Assembly (NCBI RefSeq): GCF_011290685.1
Contig: NZ_JAANYN010000003.1
Coordinates: forward strand, 417,341-481,340
Source of the DNA: Cyclobacterium plantarum
GTDB lineage: Bacteria; Bacteroidota; Bacteroidia; Cytophagales; Cyclobacteriaceae
Length of the DNA stretch: 64,000 bases
Reading direction: 5' to 3'
This document shows positions 47,087 through 56,737 of this stretch, piece by piece; positions within the stretch are counted from its first letter, which is position 1, and every line of letters starts with the position of its first letter. The notes under the pieces were generated by a model. The model was not told the DNA's origin. It made no database searches and saw nothing but the letters and a program-made list of their open reading frames with translations. Both the position numbers and the translations under genes were made by a program.

Positions 47087-48313
47087 ATGCCATTGAAATT
47101 AAAAAATACAATTCTCCCCAAGTTTTGGTTGTTACTGTTTTTGTATGCTTGTTCATCTCAGTCAAACAAGGAGGTTGAGATTTCTCCATCAATTACTGGT
47201 GAATCGGGAAAACCTGTGATCATGGCCTATTATGTGCCCGAGCGGGATTATAAGCCAGAGGAGATACCCGTCGAAAAGCTTACCCATATTATTTACTCCT
47301 TTACCCATGTGATTGAGGGGGAGATGAAATTCAGAAACCCTGAGGAAGCAGGTCCAAAGCTCCAGGCTTTGGTGAAGCAAAAGGAGCGCAATCCCGAGCT
47401 CAAGGTAATGATTGCCTGTGGAGGCTGGGGTGCGGATGGATTTTCAGATATGGCGCTAACTGAGGAGAGCCGTGCCAAATTTATCCAAAGTGCTTCGGAA
47501 TTCATCGAATCTTATGAGCTCGACGGTATGGATATGGATTGGGAATATCCGGGAATATCTGGTGCCGGCACCAAGGCCCGTGAAGCAGATACCCAAAATT
47601 TCACCGCACTGATGAAGGGTTTGAGGGAGATGCTGGACAGCTTCGATACGCCTAAACTGCTGACCTTCGCTTCGGCGGGTTGGAAGCGATACTACGAGCA
47701 CATAGAGCTGAACCAGGTAATGAAATATGCCGATTGTACCAATGTAATGACTTATGATCAGGTATCCGGAGTTTCCGAATATACCGGGCACCATACCCCT
47801 CTTGGAGATGTGAGCAGTAGGGATATTGAAGGTACGCCATTTCATGCATATTTGGATAGCCTGTACCAGAAGGGATCCAATTTAGATCCCCATCCAAGAT
47901 CTGCAGAAAAAATCGTGGACTTCCTGATTGAAGAAGGTGTTGATCCTGGTCAAATAGTCATTGGAAGTGCGTTCTACGGCAGGGTTTGGAAGGGCGTTCC
48001 TCCTGAAAACAACGGCCTTTACCAGCTCAGTGGCGGTATCCATATTGGCTGGATGGCTTATCAGCAAATCCGTGAAAAGTATGAACCGGACAGTAGCTTT
48101 CAGCGCTATTGGGACGAGATGGCCAAAGCACCCTATATGTACAATGCCACAGACAGCCTGATGGTTTCCTATGACGATACCGTTTCTGTGAGTGCAAAAA
48201 CGAAATATGCCCGGGAGAAAGGGCTGGGTGGCATCATGTTTTGGGAACTGGGCAATGATACCAAGGAAGAAGGAAGTTTGCTGGATGCGATTTTTAAAGC
48301 GGCACAGGAGTAG
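47087..48313 (+). CDS. Glycoside hydrolase family 18 (chitinase-like) lipoprotein
   Basis: 408 residues from ATG 47087 (the frame is open to 46919 but the lipoprotein signal starts here: FWLLLFLYACSS). GH18 barrel: VIMAYYVPERDYKPEEIP, LTHIIYSFTHV, VMIACGGWGADGF (the SxGG-like strand), and the catalytic D146-G-M-D149-M-D151-W-E153-Y-P, where Glu153 is the acid and Asp151 the helper. Late blocks NVMTYDQ, VIGSAFYGRVWKGV and LGGIMFWELGNDT complete the family. It hydrolyses beta-1,4-GlcNAc polymers by substrate-assisted catalysis, or related glycans. Cell-surface or periplasmic. No CBM is present. It stands alone, followed by repeat-rich DNA. Confidence 0.93.
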   Translation: MPLKLKNTILPKFWLLLFLYACSSQSNKEVEISPSITGESGKPVIMAYYVPERDYKPEEIPVEKLTHIIYSFTHVIEGEMKFRNPEEAGPKLQALVKQKERNPELKVMIACGGWGADGFSDMALTEESRAKFIQSASEFIESYELDGMDMDWEYPGISGAGTKAREADTQNFTALMKGLREMLDSFDTPKLLTFASAGWKRYYEHIELNQVMKYADCTNVMTYDQVSGVSEYTGHHTPLGDVSSRDIEGTPFHAYLDSLYQKGSNLDPHPRSAEKIVDFLIEEGVDPGQIVIGSAFYGRVWKGVPPENNGLYQLSGGIHIGWMAYQQIREKYEPDSSFQRYWDEMAKAPYMYNATDSLMVSYDDTVSVSAKTKYAREKGLGGIMFWELGNDTKEEGSLLDAIFKAAQE

Positions 48314-48344
48314 TGTGGATGCTATAAAAAAGTGACGACAAGTC

Positions 48345-48395
48345 CCGTCATTGCGAGAATTAACTTTTTAAAAAACGCAGAAATCGGGATGACGA
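48345..48395. repeat. ~50 bp inverted-end repeat, copy 1
   Basis: Begins CCGTCATTGCGAG and ends ATCGGGATGACGAT, with CGTCAT/ATGACG inverted ends around an AATTAACTTTTTAAA core. Further copies lie at 48733-48775 (start degraded), 53588-53638 (inverted), 60738-60786 and 61419-61467 (inverted). The size and hairpin form are those of REP-like non-autonomous elements. No partner transposase is in the window. Confidence 0.75.
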
Positions 48396-48491
48396 TATGT
48401 TTTTCGCATTATATGGGAATATAAACTTCTCATTCTTTAATAGATAATGGCGAGTTAAAGGCTATTTATGGTAATTTAGCTTGTTTCTATT

Positions 48492-48646
48492 GTACTTTTT
48501 CTCCCGATTCGCTGTGCTGCTCGGGACAGGCTTTGATGAAAAAGTACCAAACCCGCCTCCCGGAGGGCAGGAAATCAAGACAAAAAAATCCTTCCTCCCA
48601 CAAACCTGCCGCACCCCCGGTTTTTTGTCGGGCCTGCGCTCTTTGC
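48492..48646. repeat. Hairpin-headed ~155 bp dispersed repeat, copy 1
   Basis: Head hairpin GTACTTTTTC (48492-48501) / GAAAAAGTAC (48538-48547), whose 36-base loop contains a second hairpin TCCCGA/TCGGGA (48502-48507, 48521-48526). Then a block from ACCAAACCCGCC to GCGCTCTTTGC that is nearly identical to 60892-61001. Together with copy 1 of the 50 bp element 97 bases upstream it forms a composite unit seen again at 60738-61001. Confidence 0.8.
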
Positions 48647-48732
48647 ATATTTAATATATAGGTCTTCTTTACTATAAAATTTCTTCAGGGGTAAAATTTT
48701 AAGACAACAGTTTTAAATACATCATCGGTAGA

Positions 48733-48775
48733 ACTAACATTTTAAAAAAAAAACGCTGAAATCGGGATGACATTA
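48733..48775. repeat. ~50 bp inverted-end repeat, copy 2 (5' degraded)
   Basis: AACTAACATTTT, an A run, then CGCTGAAATCGGGATGACATT. The right half matches copy 1 with single-base changes; the left inverted end (CGTCAT) has been lost. Confidence 0.65.
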
Positions 48776-48781
48776 TACAGC

Positions 48782-48844
48782 ACCCCGATGGGGTTCAATT
48801 TTTGTAACCCCGGGTAAGCCGACGCAGGAGGTGCAGCCCGGGGT
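48782..48844. repeat. GC-rich palindromic element
   Basis: ACCCC-GAT-GGGGT (48782-48794) followed by ACCCCGGG (48807-48814) paired with CCCGGGGT (48837-48844). This is a fourth kind of structured intergenic repeat candidate. Bases 48845-49134 hold no gene I can support; an AAACTTTG box at 49104-49111 is a weak -7 candidate for dabB. Confidence 0.45.
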
Positions 48845-49134
48845 GTAGATGAGTTGGCATTTGTAGGGCATTAGCCGCCAGTAAGCTCAACAGTGAAACA
48901 AGCTTTTCGCTAATGCCAGCGGCCCCTCTCCCGTGATTTTTAAAATCTGTCATCCGTAGCCCCTGGCATACCTGGAGGGACAATTTTTTCCTAAGGACCC
49001 TTTCCATCAGTACCGTTCATTTAAGGCAAAGTTGTTATTTATCATAAAATTTATTTATGGGTTTCATACGAAATCTAAATAAAAACTTATGGATTTTTTT
49101 TCAAAACTTTGCAGCGGAAAAAAAATAGATACAC

Positions 49135-50742
49135 ATGTCAGAAAATTTACTTTCACTAATCGTCCTGCTCTCTCCGCTGGTATTTGTTGCTACAGCCGTA
49201 GCCTCCTGGTTTCAGCCTGGATGCAGACCAAAAAAAATCATCACGCTTAGCAAAGTCGCAACCCTGATAAGTCTGTTAATTGTGGGCTTTGGCAGTTTTT
49301 TAGTTGGCAGGAGGGGGTTAATAGAATCTACTTTGTGGGGAATGGAAGGTATTGGATTTAGCATTCGACTGGATTCGCTTAGCCTGATCATGTTGGGGAT
49401 GATTGCCTTGCTGGGCTTTGTTATCGTAAAATTCAGTTGTAACTACCTGGATGGTGACCCCAAACAAGGGGCCTTTATGGGAAAGCTGGCGGCGACCATC
49501 GCTTCGGTGCAATTGCTTGTGCTATCAGGAAACATTGGCCTGCTCTTTTTTTCCTGGGTTTTGACCAGTATATCCCTGCACCGGTTGTTGGTATTCTATC
49601 CCGAAAGACCGGGAGCTCAAATTGCCGCCAAAAAGAAGTTCATCCTGGCCAGACTTGGAGATGCGGCTGTGTTGCTGGCCATAGGTTTACTTTACAACAC
49701 ATTTGGCACAGGTAACCTGGAAATCATGTTTACTGCCATCAAAAATGATTTTTCTTCCGGTAACGGTTCAATGGCCCTGGAGCTTTCCGCTTTGTTTCTG
49801 GCCCTGGCTGCTGTTTTAAAATCAGCTCAATTTCCTACCCATGGCTGGTTGATCGAAGTGATGGAAACGCCTACTCCGGTATCGGCCCTATTGCATGCGG
49901 GACTGTTAAATGCAGGGCCGTTCCTGATTATTCGGATGGCCTGGGTGATGGATGCTTCTACAGTAGCACCTATTCTTTTGTTGGTACTTGGAGGGCTTAC
50001 CGCCCTGTTTGCTTCCGTGGCTTATCTCACCCAAACTTCTATAAAAACAGCATTGGGCTACTCCAGTGTTGGGCATATGGGTTTTAGTTTGATGGTTTGT
50101 GGGCTGGGAGTATATCCGGCGGCCATGTTGCACCTGGTCGCACACTCCTTTTACAAAGCCCATGCATTTCTATCATCAGGAAGCACGATCGATGTGATAA
50201 GGGCCATGAAGGTGCTGGATGAAACCCGGACAATAAGTCCCCTGAAGGTAGTTTTGGGCATATTACTTTCCTTGCTGTTGTTCACTGGCTTTGCCTGGCT
50301 TTGGGGGATTGATCCCCTAAATGAACTGCCCTTGATGTTCGTAGGAGCCGTCATCGTTATGGGCCTGTCACGTTTATTTGCAGCAGCTTTTGCCCGAAAA
50401 TGGAATGCAAGATTGATGAGCCGTGCGGGCCTGTTGGCCATATTGGTCATCCTGTCCTTCTTTACCCTAGAAGCTGGAACGGACTTCCTGCTGGGTATGC
50501 AGGTACCGGATATCCGCATCCCGGCTTTGGTGAACATACTGCTCTCCGGTTTGTTATTGCTTGGTTTTTTCTTGGTCGTTTTGGTGCAAATCTTAGCTCC
50601 GCAATTGTCCCATAAGCCACATTACCAATCACTCGCCATTCATGTTCGGAATGGCTTTTATGCCAACGCCTGGTTTGACAGGCTGATCGGTGCTACACAG
50701 CTTTTATCTCCCCATGACAGGCAGCTTTCAGGTCTTCGATAG
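49135..50742 (+). CDS. dabB: DabB: NuoL/MrpA-like membrane subunit of inorganic carbon transporter
   Basis: 535 residues, almost all in transmembrane helices, of the proton-conducting NuoL/M/N family. Recognised by QFPTHGWLIEVMETPTPVSALLHAG, the conserved helix with Lys, His and Glu used for proton transfer, and by LLFFSWVLTSISLHRLL and SVGHMGFSLMVCGLG. No other complex I or Mrp gene is nearby. Instead dabA follows after 89 bases, which defines a DAB (DABs accumulate bicarbonate) pair. The family model is that DabB uses the proton motive force to drive CO2 hydration by DabA, trapping bicarbonate in the cytoplasm. In heterotrophs this feeds carboxylases at air-level CO2. Confidence 0.9.
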   Translation: MSENLLSLIVLLSPLVFVATAVASWFQPGCRPKKIITLSKVATLISLLIVGFGSFLVGRRGLIESTLWGMEGIGFSIRLDSLSLIMLGMIALLGFVIVKFSCNYLDGDPKQGAFMGKLAATIASVQLLVLSGNIGLLFFSWVLTSISLHRLLVFYPERPGAQIAAKKKFILARLGDAAVLLAIGLLYNTFGTGNLEIMFTAIKNDFSSGNGSMALELSALFLALAAVLKSAQFPTHGWLIEVMETPTPVSALLHAGLLNAGPFLIIRMAWVMDASTVAPILLLVLGGLTALFASVAYLTQTSIKTALGYSSVGHMGFSLMVCGLGVYPAAMLHLVAHSFYKAHAFLSSGSTIDVIRAMKVLDETRTISPLKVVLGILLSLLLFTGFAWLWGIDPLNELPLMFVGAVIVMGLSRLFAAAFARKWNARLMSRAGLLAILVILSFFTLEAGTDFLLGMQVPDIRIPALVNILLSGLLLLGFFLVVLVQILAPQLSHKPHYQSLAIHVRNGFYANAWFDRLIGATQLLSPHDRQLSGLR

Positions 50743-50831
50743 TGCAATGATCGCCACCGGTGCCATAAATCCAGTCCATTAACAATTTGCCCAGACCAAT
50801 TAAGGATTCAAAACAAACTGAATGAAAGAAA

Positions 50832-53309
50832 ATGGAAGAACAAGTTTTAACACGATCCAAGAAAGATAAAAAAATCTCCCTTTCAAAACACATGCAGCAG
50901 GCTTGCAAAAAAATTGCGCCAGTTTGGCCGCTGGAGAGTTTTGTAACTGTTAACCCCTACCTGGGGCTTACCGACAGGCATTTTGACTCCGTGGCAGAGC
51001 AATTGGCTGCAGTGGGAGGTATTCAAATGACCTTGCCGGTTTCTTTTTACCTCAAAAAAATCCATGAAGGCAAAATTACCCATAAGGACCTGCGTGCCGC
51101 TATTGATAAAAAATCTTCTTTTAAAGTTGATGTAGCTACCTTTATCAGTCAATTGGAAAAAGGGGCCGATGTAAAACCAGGAGGTCCTGCCATTGCCACA
51201 CTTACAGATGTTGCCACCGGGTTTACGAACCAAGACTGGAACCGGTTTTTTACGGCCAGAATTTCCACTTGGGCTGCTTCTTATTTTGATACCGGCCAGG
51301 CCCTTTGGAAAACAGCCAATCAGCATTCCGGCGTTTTCGAAGCCTGGAAGGCCGAAGCAACCGTTGATCTTACCTTCGAGATATCCGGCCTTAAAAACTT
51401 TCGAAAATACGTAAGGTCCTTTTCCGAAGAGCCTTTGAAAGCGGCTGGGCAAGCTATGGATATTTTGGCTTTATCAGAGGAAGATCTACCCAATTACCTG
51501 CACCGCCTGCTGCTCCGGGTGGGCGGCTGGTCGGCTTATGCGGCCCGACTGGATTGGGACAATGAATTATATGGTAAGAAAGGGGGCGCATTAACAGCCT
51601 TTCTTGCAGTGCTCATTTGCGCTGAAGCCAGCTTGTACCAATGCCTGAGCCATCCGGACCTTGATTTGATGTGGATAAATGCAAAAAAGGGCCTTTCCGA
51701 AGCAGGTGAAAATAAAGAAATCAACAAAGACTTGTCAGAAAAGCTTGTCTTACAGGAAGCATTTGAGATGTCCGTTCAGCGGGAACTCATAGCTAAATTT
51801 CAGGTCGCAAAAACGAGCCAGGCCAGGAAACCAGCAAGACCGCTTGCTCAGGCTATATTTTGCATTGATGTACGGTCAGAAGTTTTTCGTCGAAACCTGG
51901 AACAGGTCAATACCAACATAGAGACCCTTGGTTTTGCCGGATTTTTTGCTTTTCCCATTCGCTTTATACCCCTTGCCCACGAAAAGGGAGAGGCACAATG
52001 TCCGGTATTAATTCCTACCGGGCCTACTATTCTGGAAGAATTTGCTGCCAAAAGCCGGAACCAGAGGGCTTACAAAAACCGCATCTTCCATCATCAGGTC
52101 TCTCAGGTTTGGAAATCTTTCAAATCAGGGGCGGTAAGCTGCTTTAGTTTTGTGAGTCCGGTGGGATTGTCTTACCTGCCAAAATTGTTTACCGATTCCT
52201 TTGGATTGACCCGGCCAGTTCCAAACCCTGATCAGATAGGGTTGAGCGGAAAAATGTTAACGCAAAAGGGTGTCAGCCTGGATGAGAGCACCCACCAGGG
52301 CGAAAAGGTAGGGATTCCTTTGGAAGAACAGGTTAAAATGGCAAAAAATGCCCTGAATGCCATGTCGATCACTGAAAATTTCGCCCGATTTGTGTTGATT
52401 GTGGGACACGGTGCTACCAGCGTAAATAACCCCCATGCCACCGGCCTTGATTGCGGTGCCTGTGGCGGAAGATCCGGGGAGCCCAATGCCAAAGTAGCTG
52501 CAGCAGTGCTTAATAACATTGCCGTCCGGAAACATTTAAAGAAAGAAAATATCTTTATCCCTGAGGACACGGTGTTTTTGGCTTGTCTTCACGATACGAC
52601 CACAGATGAAATCAGCATATTCAACGGGCAGGAGGTCTCACCTGCTTATGCCGAAGAGTTTAAGGAATTGAAAAGTTCACTGGCAAAAGCCGGAACCGCC
52701 GCACGTGCGGAGAGAGCCTTGCGAATGGCCATAGTGACAAAACAGGATAAAGAGATCCTAGCCCGGAGTAAGGATTGGTCACAGGTTCGTCCCGAGTGGG
52801 GTTTAGCGGGCTGCAACACCTTTGTGGTGGCTCCCCGTGAGCGAACCAAAAACCTGAACTTTGGGGGGCTATCCTTCCTGCATTCCTACGACTGGCGGAA
52901 GGACCAGGATTTTGCTATCCTTGAACTGATCATGACCGCGCCAATGGTTGTGACGAGTTGGATCAATCTGCAGTATTACGGATCAACCGTTGACAACAAA
53001 AATTTTGGTTCGGGCAACAAAACATTACATAACGTTACCTCCGGACTGGGGGTATTGGAAGGATACTCAGGTGACCTAAGGGTGGGCTTGCCCATGCAGT
53101 CGTTGCATGATGGGGAGAACTACCAGCATGAACCGGTACGGTTGAATGTGATCATTGAAGCACCAATCGATGCCATGAATGCCATTTTGGAAAAACATCC
53201 CTCCGTAAAAGATCTGTGTGACAATGGATGGATACACTTATTGGCCCTAAATGAGGATGGCAAGGTGGCTTACCGGTATGGGGGAGGTCTGAATTGGGAT
53301 CTGGTTTGA
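50832..53309 (+). CDS. dabA: DabA (DUF2309/YbcC): carbonic anhydrase-like subunit
   Basis: 825 residues, the usual size. Peripheral cytoplasmic partner of DabB. The zinc site is complete: C344-I-D346-V-R-S in FCIDVRSEVFRRNLE, His526 in VGHGATS, and Cys541 in GLDCGACGGRSGEPNA. The 15-residue spacing between His526 and Cys541 equals that known for the Halothiobacillus enzyme (524 and 539). N-terminal WPLESFVTVNPYLGL is also family-typical. It converts CO2 to bicarbonate in one direction when coupled to DabB. Bacteroidota usually keep this pair when carbonic anhydrase alone cannot meet demand; that role here is an inference. Second gene of a two-gene operon. Confidence 0.95.
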   Translation: MEEQVLTRSKKDKKISLSKHMQQACKKIAPVWPLESFVTVNPYLGLTDRHFDSVAEQLAAVGGIQMTLPVSFYLKKIHEGKITHKDLRAAIDKKSSFKVDVATFISQLEKGADVKPGGPAIATLTDVATGFTNQDWNRFFTARISTWAASYFDTGQALWKTANQHSGVFEAWKAEATVDLTFEISGLKNFRKYVRSFSEEPLKAAGQAMDILALSEEDLPNYLHRLLLRVGGWSAYAARLDWDNELYGKKGGALTAFLAVLICAEASLYQCLSHPDLDLMWINAKKGLSEAGENKEINKDLSEKLVLQEAFEMSVQRELIAKFQVAKTSQARKPARPLAQAIFCIDVRSEVFRRNLEQVNTNIETLGFAGFFAFPIRFIPLAHEKGEAQCPVLIPTGPTILEEFAAKSRNQRAYKNRIFHHQVSQVWKSFKSGAVSCFSFVSPVGLSYLPKLFTDSFGLTRPVPNPDQIGLSGKMLTQKGVSLDESTHQGEKVGIPLEEQVKMAKNALNAMSITENFARFVLIVGHGATSVNNPHATGLDCGACGGRSGEPNAKVAAAVLNNIAVRKHLKKENIFIPEDTVFLACLHDTTTDEISIFNGQEVSPAYAEEFKELKSSLAKAGTAARAERALRMAIVTKQDKEILARSKDWSQVRPEWGLAGCNTFVVAPRERTKNLNFGGLSFLHSYDWRKDQDFAILELIMTAPMVVTSWINLQYYGSTVDNKNFGSGNKTLHNVTSGLGVLEGYSGDLRVGLPMQSLHDGENYQHEPVRLNVIIEAPIDAMNAILEKHPSVKDLCDNGWIHLLALNEDGKVAYRYGGGLNWDLV

Positions 53310-53587
53310 TGCGCACCTGTTTGCATTAGGTGTATCAGATGGATTCCTTTTCCCAAAAAACCCTGCTCACACCTGTTGTAAAGCAAGTAATCCGGCAATT
53401 GTAACATAGGAGTTCGGGTTAAAAACATACGTAGAAACAGGCTATATGGTCACTTCAAACCGTAATATGAGTGCAATTTGGTGTGAAAGTTTCGTTTTAC
53501 CGTGGGGTCCCACGTACATACCTGCCCTAAGATTCAACCGATGTAGGGTTTGTTAACTAGCCGAAAATCAACATGATAAAAAACCAC

Positions 53588-53638
53588 ATCGTCTTCCCGA
53601 TTTCTGCGTTTAAAAAAAGTTAATTCTCGCAGTGACGG
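53588..53638. repeat. ~50 bp inverted-end repeat, copy 3 (inverted)
   Basis: Reads ATCGTCTTCCCGATTTCTGC then GTTT, an A run, AGTTAATTCTCGCAGTGACGG, the reverse complement of copy 1. It lies in the 53310-53751 gap between dabA and the DUF354 gene. That gap also has a 14-base near-perfect palindrome CGTGGG-GT-CCCACG at 53501-53514 and no gene. Confidence 0.75.
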
Positions 53639-53751
53639 TACTGACCCTCATCGATAGCGCCACTGGTCCCTGACCAGACTTTTGGCCCTCTCTCTCCGGA
53701 AGGTCAAATTAAAACAGCAAATCTATATCATTTGACGAAAGGCCTACTCCA

Positions 53752-54762
53752 TCATTTTAAATCGAAAATCAAATCCTTAATTTTATGAAATGACTTTTTT
53801 CCTTCGTCAAGAATGGCTGTGTTTATTTCTGAGTCTTTACGATCATCCAATTCCTTATTGATTTCCGCATAGCTGATAGTCGGATTAATTTTCATCCGAC
53901 CTTTATCCACCAAATACCTGTCAACGCAAAGTGTTTCTGCCTGATAGATAGATATGGCCGGAATACCCAAAACTGCCAATTCTCTGGTCATGGATCCACC
54001 TGCCCCTATAAAAAGTAAGCAGTTAGAAAGGATGTCTTTTAACTTTAATGGTTTTACAGCTACGGAGACCTGATTGAATTTTTCCTGTTTATAGTGGGCC
54101 CTTTGATTGGGGTCTCTTGGAAGAATGATTACCTTATGTTTTGTTGCGATTTTTAGTATTGTTTGATCGAAAAAATTTAATGGCCCACTATAATATTGGG
54201 CAGACCAGGGTTCTGGTCTGAAATAAATGGTCGTTTTCTTCCCTGGAATTAGTTGAATTAAATCCGGATCCTGCGACAAGTAAATGGCTTCCTTTACACT
54301 TGGGTAAAAGGAGACCTTTGATTTCAAAGGCCATTTTTTTACAAAACCCTCATTGCTAAGGGGAAGGGGTAGGATAACCTTTGAAGCAAAGTAGAAGCCG
54401 AATAAATTTCCCCGGGCGTGTTCATTGTCATTGGTGTATAAGCAGGGAATACCCAAAATTCGGGCCACTATGGGCTGATAAAAACTACTTTGGCTTGCTG
54501 CTACATCCGGTTTGTGCTTGATGATAAAGGAATACAGTAGATAAATCCTTTTTGGGAAAAAAAGCAATTTTTGAAAAAAGCCCTTTCCTACCTTTTTCCC
54601 AATCAGCTGGTATTCCAATCCGTTTAATTTTAAGAGTTCAAGGGTGTTTCCCGAATCCCTGCAGGTCAACAGCAATTCGTGATTATCCATTTGAAACGCT
54701 CTAATAAAGGGTACCCAAAAAGAAACCTGGGGGGTATTTATGAAGTCAATCCAAATTTTCAT
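53752..54762 (-). CDS. DUF354 family GT-B-like protein
   Basis: 336 residues. Starts MKIWIDFINTPQVSFWVPFI, the hallmark of DUF354, a family with the double-Rossmann GT-B fold related to UDP-GlcNAc 2-epimerase and MurG. Nucleotide-sugar-binding region: LFIGAGGSMTRELAVLGIPAIS, where the GAGGSMTREA-like loop is conserved. No signal peptide; cytoplasmic. Family members sit in surface-polysaccharide clusters, and this one lies 64 bases downstream of asparagine synthetase on the same strand, with glycosyltransferases 4 kb away. Enzyme activity is unproven for the family, so only a sugar-nucleotide role is suggested. Confidence 0.85.
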   Translation of the reverse strand: MKIWIDFINTPQVSFWVPFIRAFQMDNHELLLTCRDSGNTLELLKLNGLEYQLIGKKVGKGFFQKLLFFPKRIYLLYSFIIKHKPDVAASQSSFYQPIVARILGIPCLYTNDNEHARGNLFGFYFASKVILPLPLSNEGFVKKWPLKSKVSFYPSVKEAIYLSQDPDLIQLIPGKKTTIYFRPEPWSAQYYSGPLNFFDQTILKIATKHKVIILPRDPNQRAHYKQEKFNQVSVAVKPLKLKDILSNCLLFIGAGGSMTRELAVLGIPAISIYQAETLCVDRYLVDKGRMKINPTISYAEINKELDDRKDSEINTAILDEGKKSFHKIKDLIFDLK

Positions 54763-54826
54763 TAGAAAATAATTAAATTTCTACAATGTTTTTGAAAAAT
54801 TTCCTCTTGAGACATACCTGAGGATT

Positions 54827-56659
54827 TTAGCTTTTTTCAAGCCAATAATAGATGCTTAACAACAAAAACAGTTGTTTTTCCATATTGTATCCCTTTTTGT
54901 GAAGTTCGAGGGTTCTATTGATTTCTAAACGATCAAAAAATGAGGCGAATTTGGTATTTGACTGTGTCAGTAAATCTCCAATTGTTCCGATATCATTTCT
55001 AAACCATTCGTTGGTTGGGGATTTAAAATCTTTTTTGGGTCGATTGATTATATTCCCGGGCAGTATTTTTTCTGCATTTTTTTTATGAGCTATTTTCCCT
55101 TTGAAGAGATTGACTTTATAGGATAAAGGTAACGATTCAATAAAGGATACCAATTCGGTATCCAAAATAGGCACTCTTGTTTCCAGGGCAAAATGCATGG
55201 AAATTTTATCAGTATAATTTAAGAGGTCGTCTGCTAAATTCATCCTTGCATCAATTTTCATCATTCTAAATGCAGAATGGGGTAAATTCTTCGCTTTATA
55301 AAGGTCATAATTGTATTGGATGGCTTCTAGGGATCGGTTGTCGCTTTTCCCGATTAATTTTTCTATCTGTGTATAGGGGAAAATTGAATAGGCTTCATCA
55401 AAGCGTTCAATATCATTCCTTATTGGCAAAGCTTGAGTTGCTCTTCGTATTTTTTCACTTTTGATAGGTAAATTATTTACCAATGAACAAAATGGATCCA
55501 ATACAAAGTTTGGTAATTTTTGTCTCAGCAATTCTTCCTTATACCTGAAATACCCGCCCAGTGGTTCATCTGCCCCTTGACCTGTTAAAACCACCTTAAC
55601 ATGCTCTGATGCCAGTTTTGATAAACAATAAAATGGAATTGTGGATGTCGTAGCCGTGGGCTCTTCTGTAATTTCCACACATTGAGCAAATAAATCGTGA
55701 TAATCATTATTGCTAATTTTTACAATATGGTGTTCGAGATTTAATAGCCTGGCAGTTTCTTGCGCATCCGAAATTTCATCCGATGCATATTTTCCATCAT
55801 AACCTACTGTAAATGCCTTGGTTTGCCGCGAGCCATTTTTGGCTGCAATGGACGCAACCATTGCCGAATCCACACCCCCACTCAGCATGATGCCTATTTC
55901 TACATCGGACATCAATTGCCTTTTCACTGAAGCTGAAAATAGTTCGTTATATTGATCAACAGCATCATCAAAACTGCCTGAAAATAATTTGGAATCATTA
56001 ATGGTTAGTGCCTGCTCATTGGGATTTATTCGTTCCTTTGATAAATCCACTTCGATAAAATGGCCAGGTCTTACCTTGTATATGTTTTTATATAATGTAT
56101 AGGGAGATGGCACATAGCGTAATCTCAATAGTGTGGATAAACTATTACTGTCTATGGAAATATTTTTTATTATTGATTTGATCGGTCTTAGTTCTGAAGA
56201 GAACAGAAACCCATCAGAGGTTGAACTGTAATACAAAGGTTTTACTCCGAAAAAGTCTCTTGCAATAAGTAGTTTTTGTTGTAAAAGATCTACAAATGCA
56301 AAAGCAAAGATTCCGTTAAACTTTTCGGCAGCCTTAATCCCATTTTCTTTAAGTGCATAAAGAATTGTCTCCGTGTCAGAATGTCCTCTAAACTGTTGTT
56401 GATTCAGTGTTTTTCGGATCTCTTCATGATTGTAGATCTCCCCATTGAAAATTAAGGTATAATTTCCACAATCCGAGCTCATTGGCTGATGGCCAGCAGG
56501 TGAAAGGTCCACGATTGATAATCGCCTATGACCCAACCATAGGCGGTGCATCTGTCCAGGAATTGAAATAAGTCCTGAATCATCCGGCCCCCGGTGTTTT
56601 ATTAAGTCAAGTTGTTCCTCTGACAATTTTATGTCTATCGATCCTAGTATTCCACACAT
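54827..56659 (-). CDS. asnB: Asparagine synthetase, glutamine-hydrolysing
   Basis: 610 residues. N-terminal nucleophile glutaminase: Cys2 in MCGILGSID, RGPDDSG, and NGEIYNHEE. C-terminal synthetase: ATP-pyrophosphatase loop SGGVDSAM near 255, and LTGQGADEPLGGY around 360. Makes asparagine, or an amide on a related carboxylate, from glutamine and ATP. Copies inside exopolysaccharide clusters, as here, may amidate sugar acids or amino sugars rather than serve general Asn supply. That is an inference from context. A good promoter box lies upstream. Confidence 0.93.
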   Translation of the reverse strand: MCGILGSIDIKLSEEQLDLIKHRGPDDSGLISIPGQMHRLWLGHRRLSIVDLSPAGHQPMSSDCGNYTLIFNGEIYNHEEIRKTLNQQQFRGHSDTETILYALKENGIKAAEKFNGIFAFAFVDLLQQKLLIARDFFGVKPLYYSSTSDGFLFSSELRPIKSIIKNISIDSNSLSTLLRLRYVPSPYTLYKNIYKVRPGHFIEVDLSKERINPNEQALTINDSKLFSGSFDDAVDQYNELFSASVKRQLMSDVEIGIMLSGGVDSAMVASIAAKNGSRQTKAFTVGYDGKYASDEISDAQETARLLNLEHHIVKISNNDYHDLFAQCVEITEEPTATTSTIPFYCLSKLASEHVKVVLTGQGADEPLGGYFRYKEELLRQKLPNFVLDPFCSLVNNLPIKSEKIRRATQALPIRNDIERFDEAYSIFPYTQIEKLIGKSDNRSLEAIQYNYDLYKAKNLPHSAFRMMKIDARMNLADDLLNYTDKISMHFALETRVPILDTELVSFIESLPLSYKVNLFKGKIAHKKNAEKILPGNIINRPKKDFKSPTNEWFRNDIGTIGDLLTQSNTKFASFFDRLEINRTLELHKKGYNMEKQLFLLLSIYYWLEKS

Positions 56660-56737
56660 GCTATTTTTTTTATTTTTTTCAGCTTCGCCTGTTCAATCCT
56701 ACCAATTCAACAGGAATCGTAAAAAACATTAGTTAAC

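Noticed and set aside
48795-49007. Short - strand open frame before dabB
   Set aside because: It overlaps a palindromic element and shows no protein-like pattern.
49135-50742. The NuoL-like gene as part of complex I or an Mrp antiporter
   Set aside because: No other nuo or mrp gene is adjacent, whereas dabA follows directly.
53501-53514. Palindrome CGTGGG-GT-CCCACG as an operator
   Set aside because: It is not near a promoter or a regulator gene, and a single short palindrome is weak evidence.
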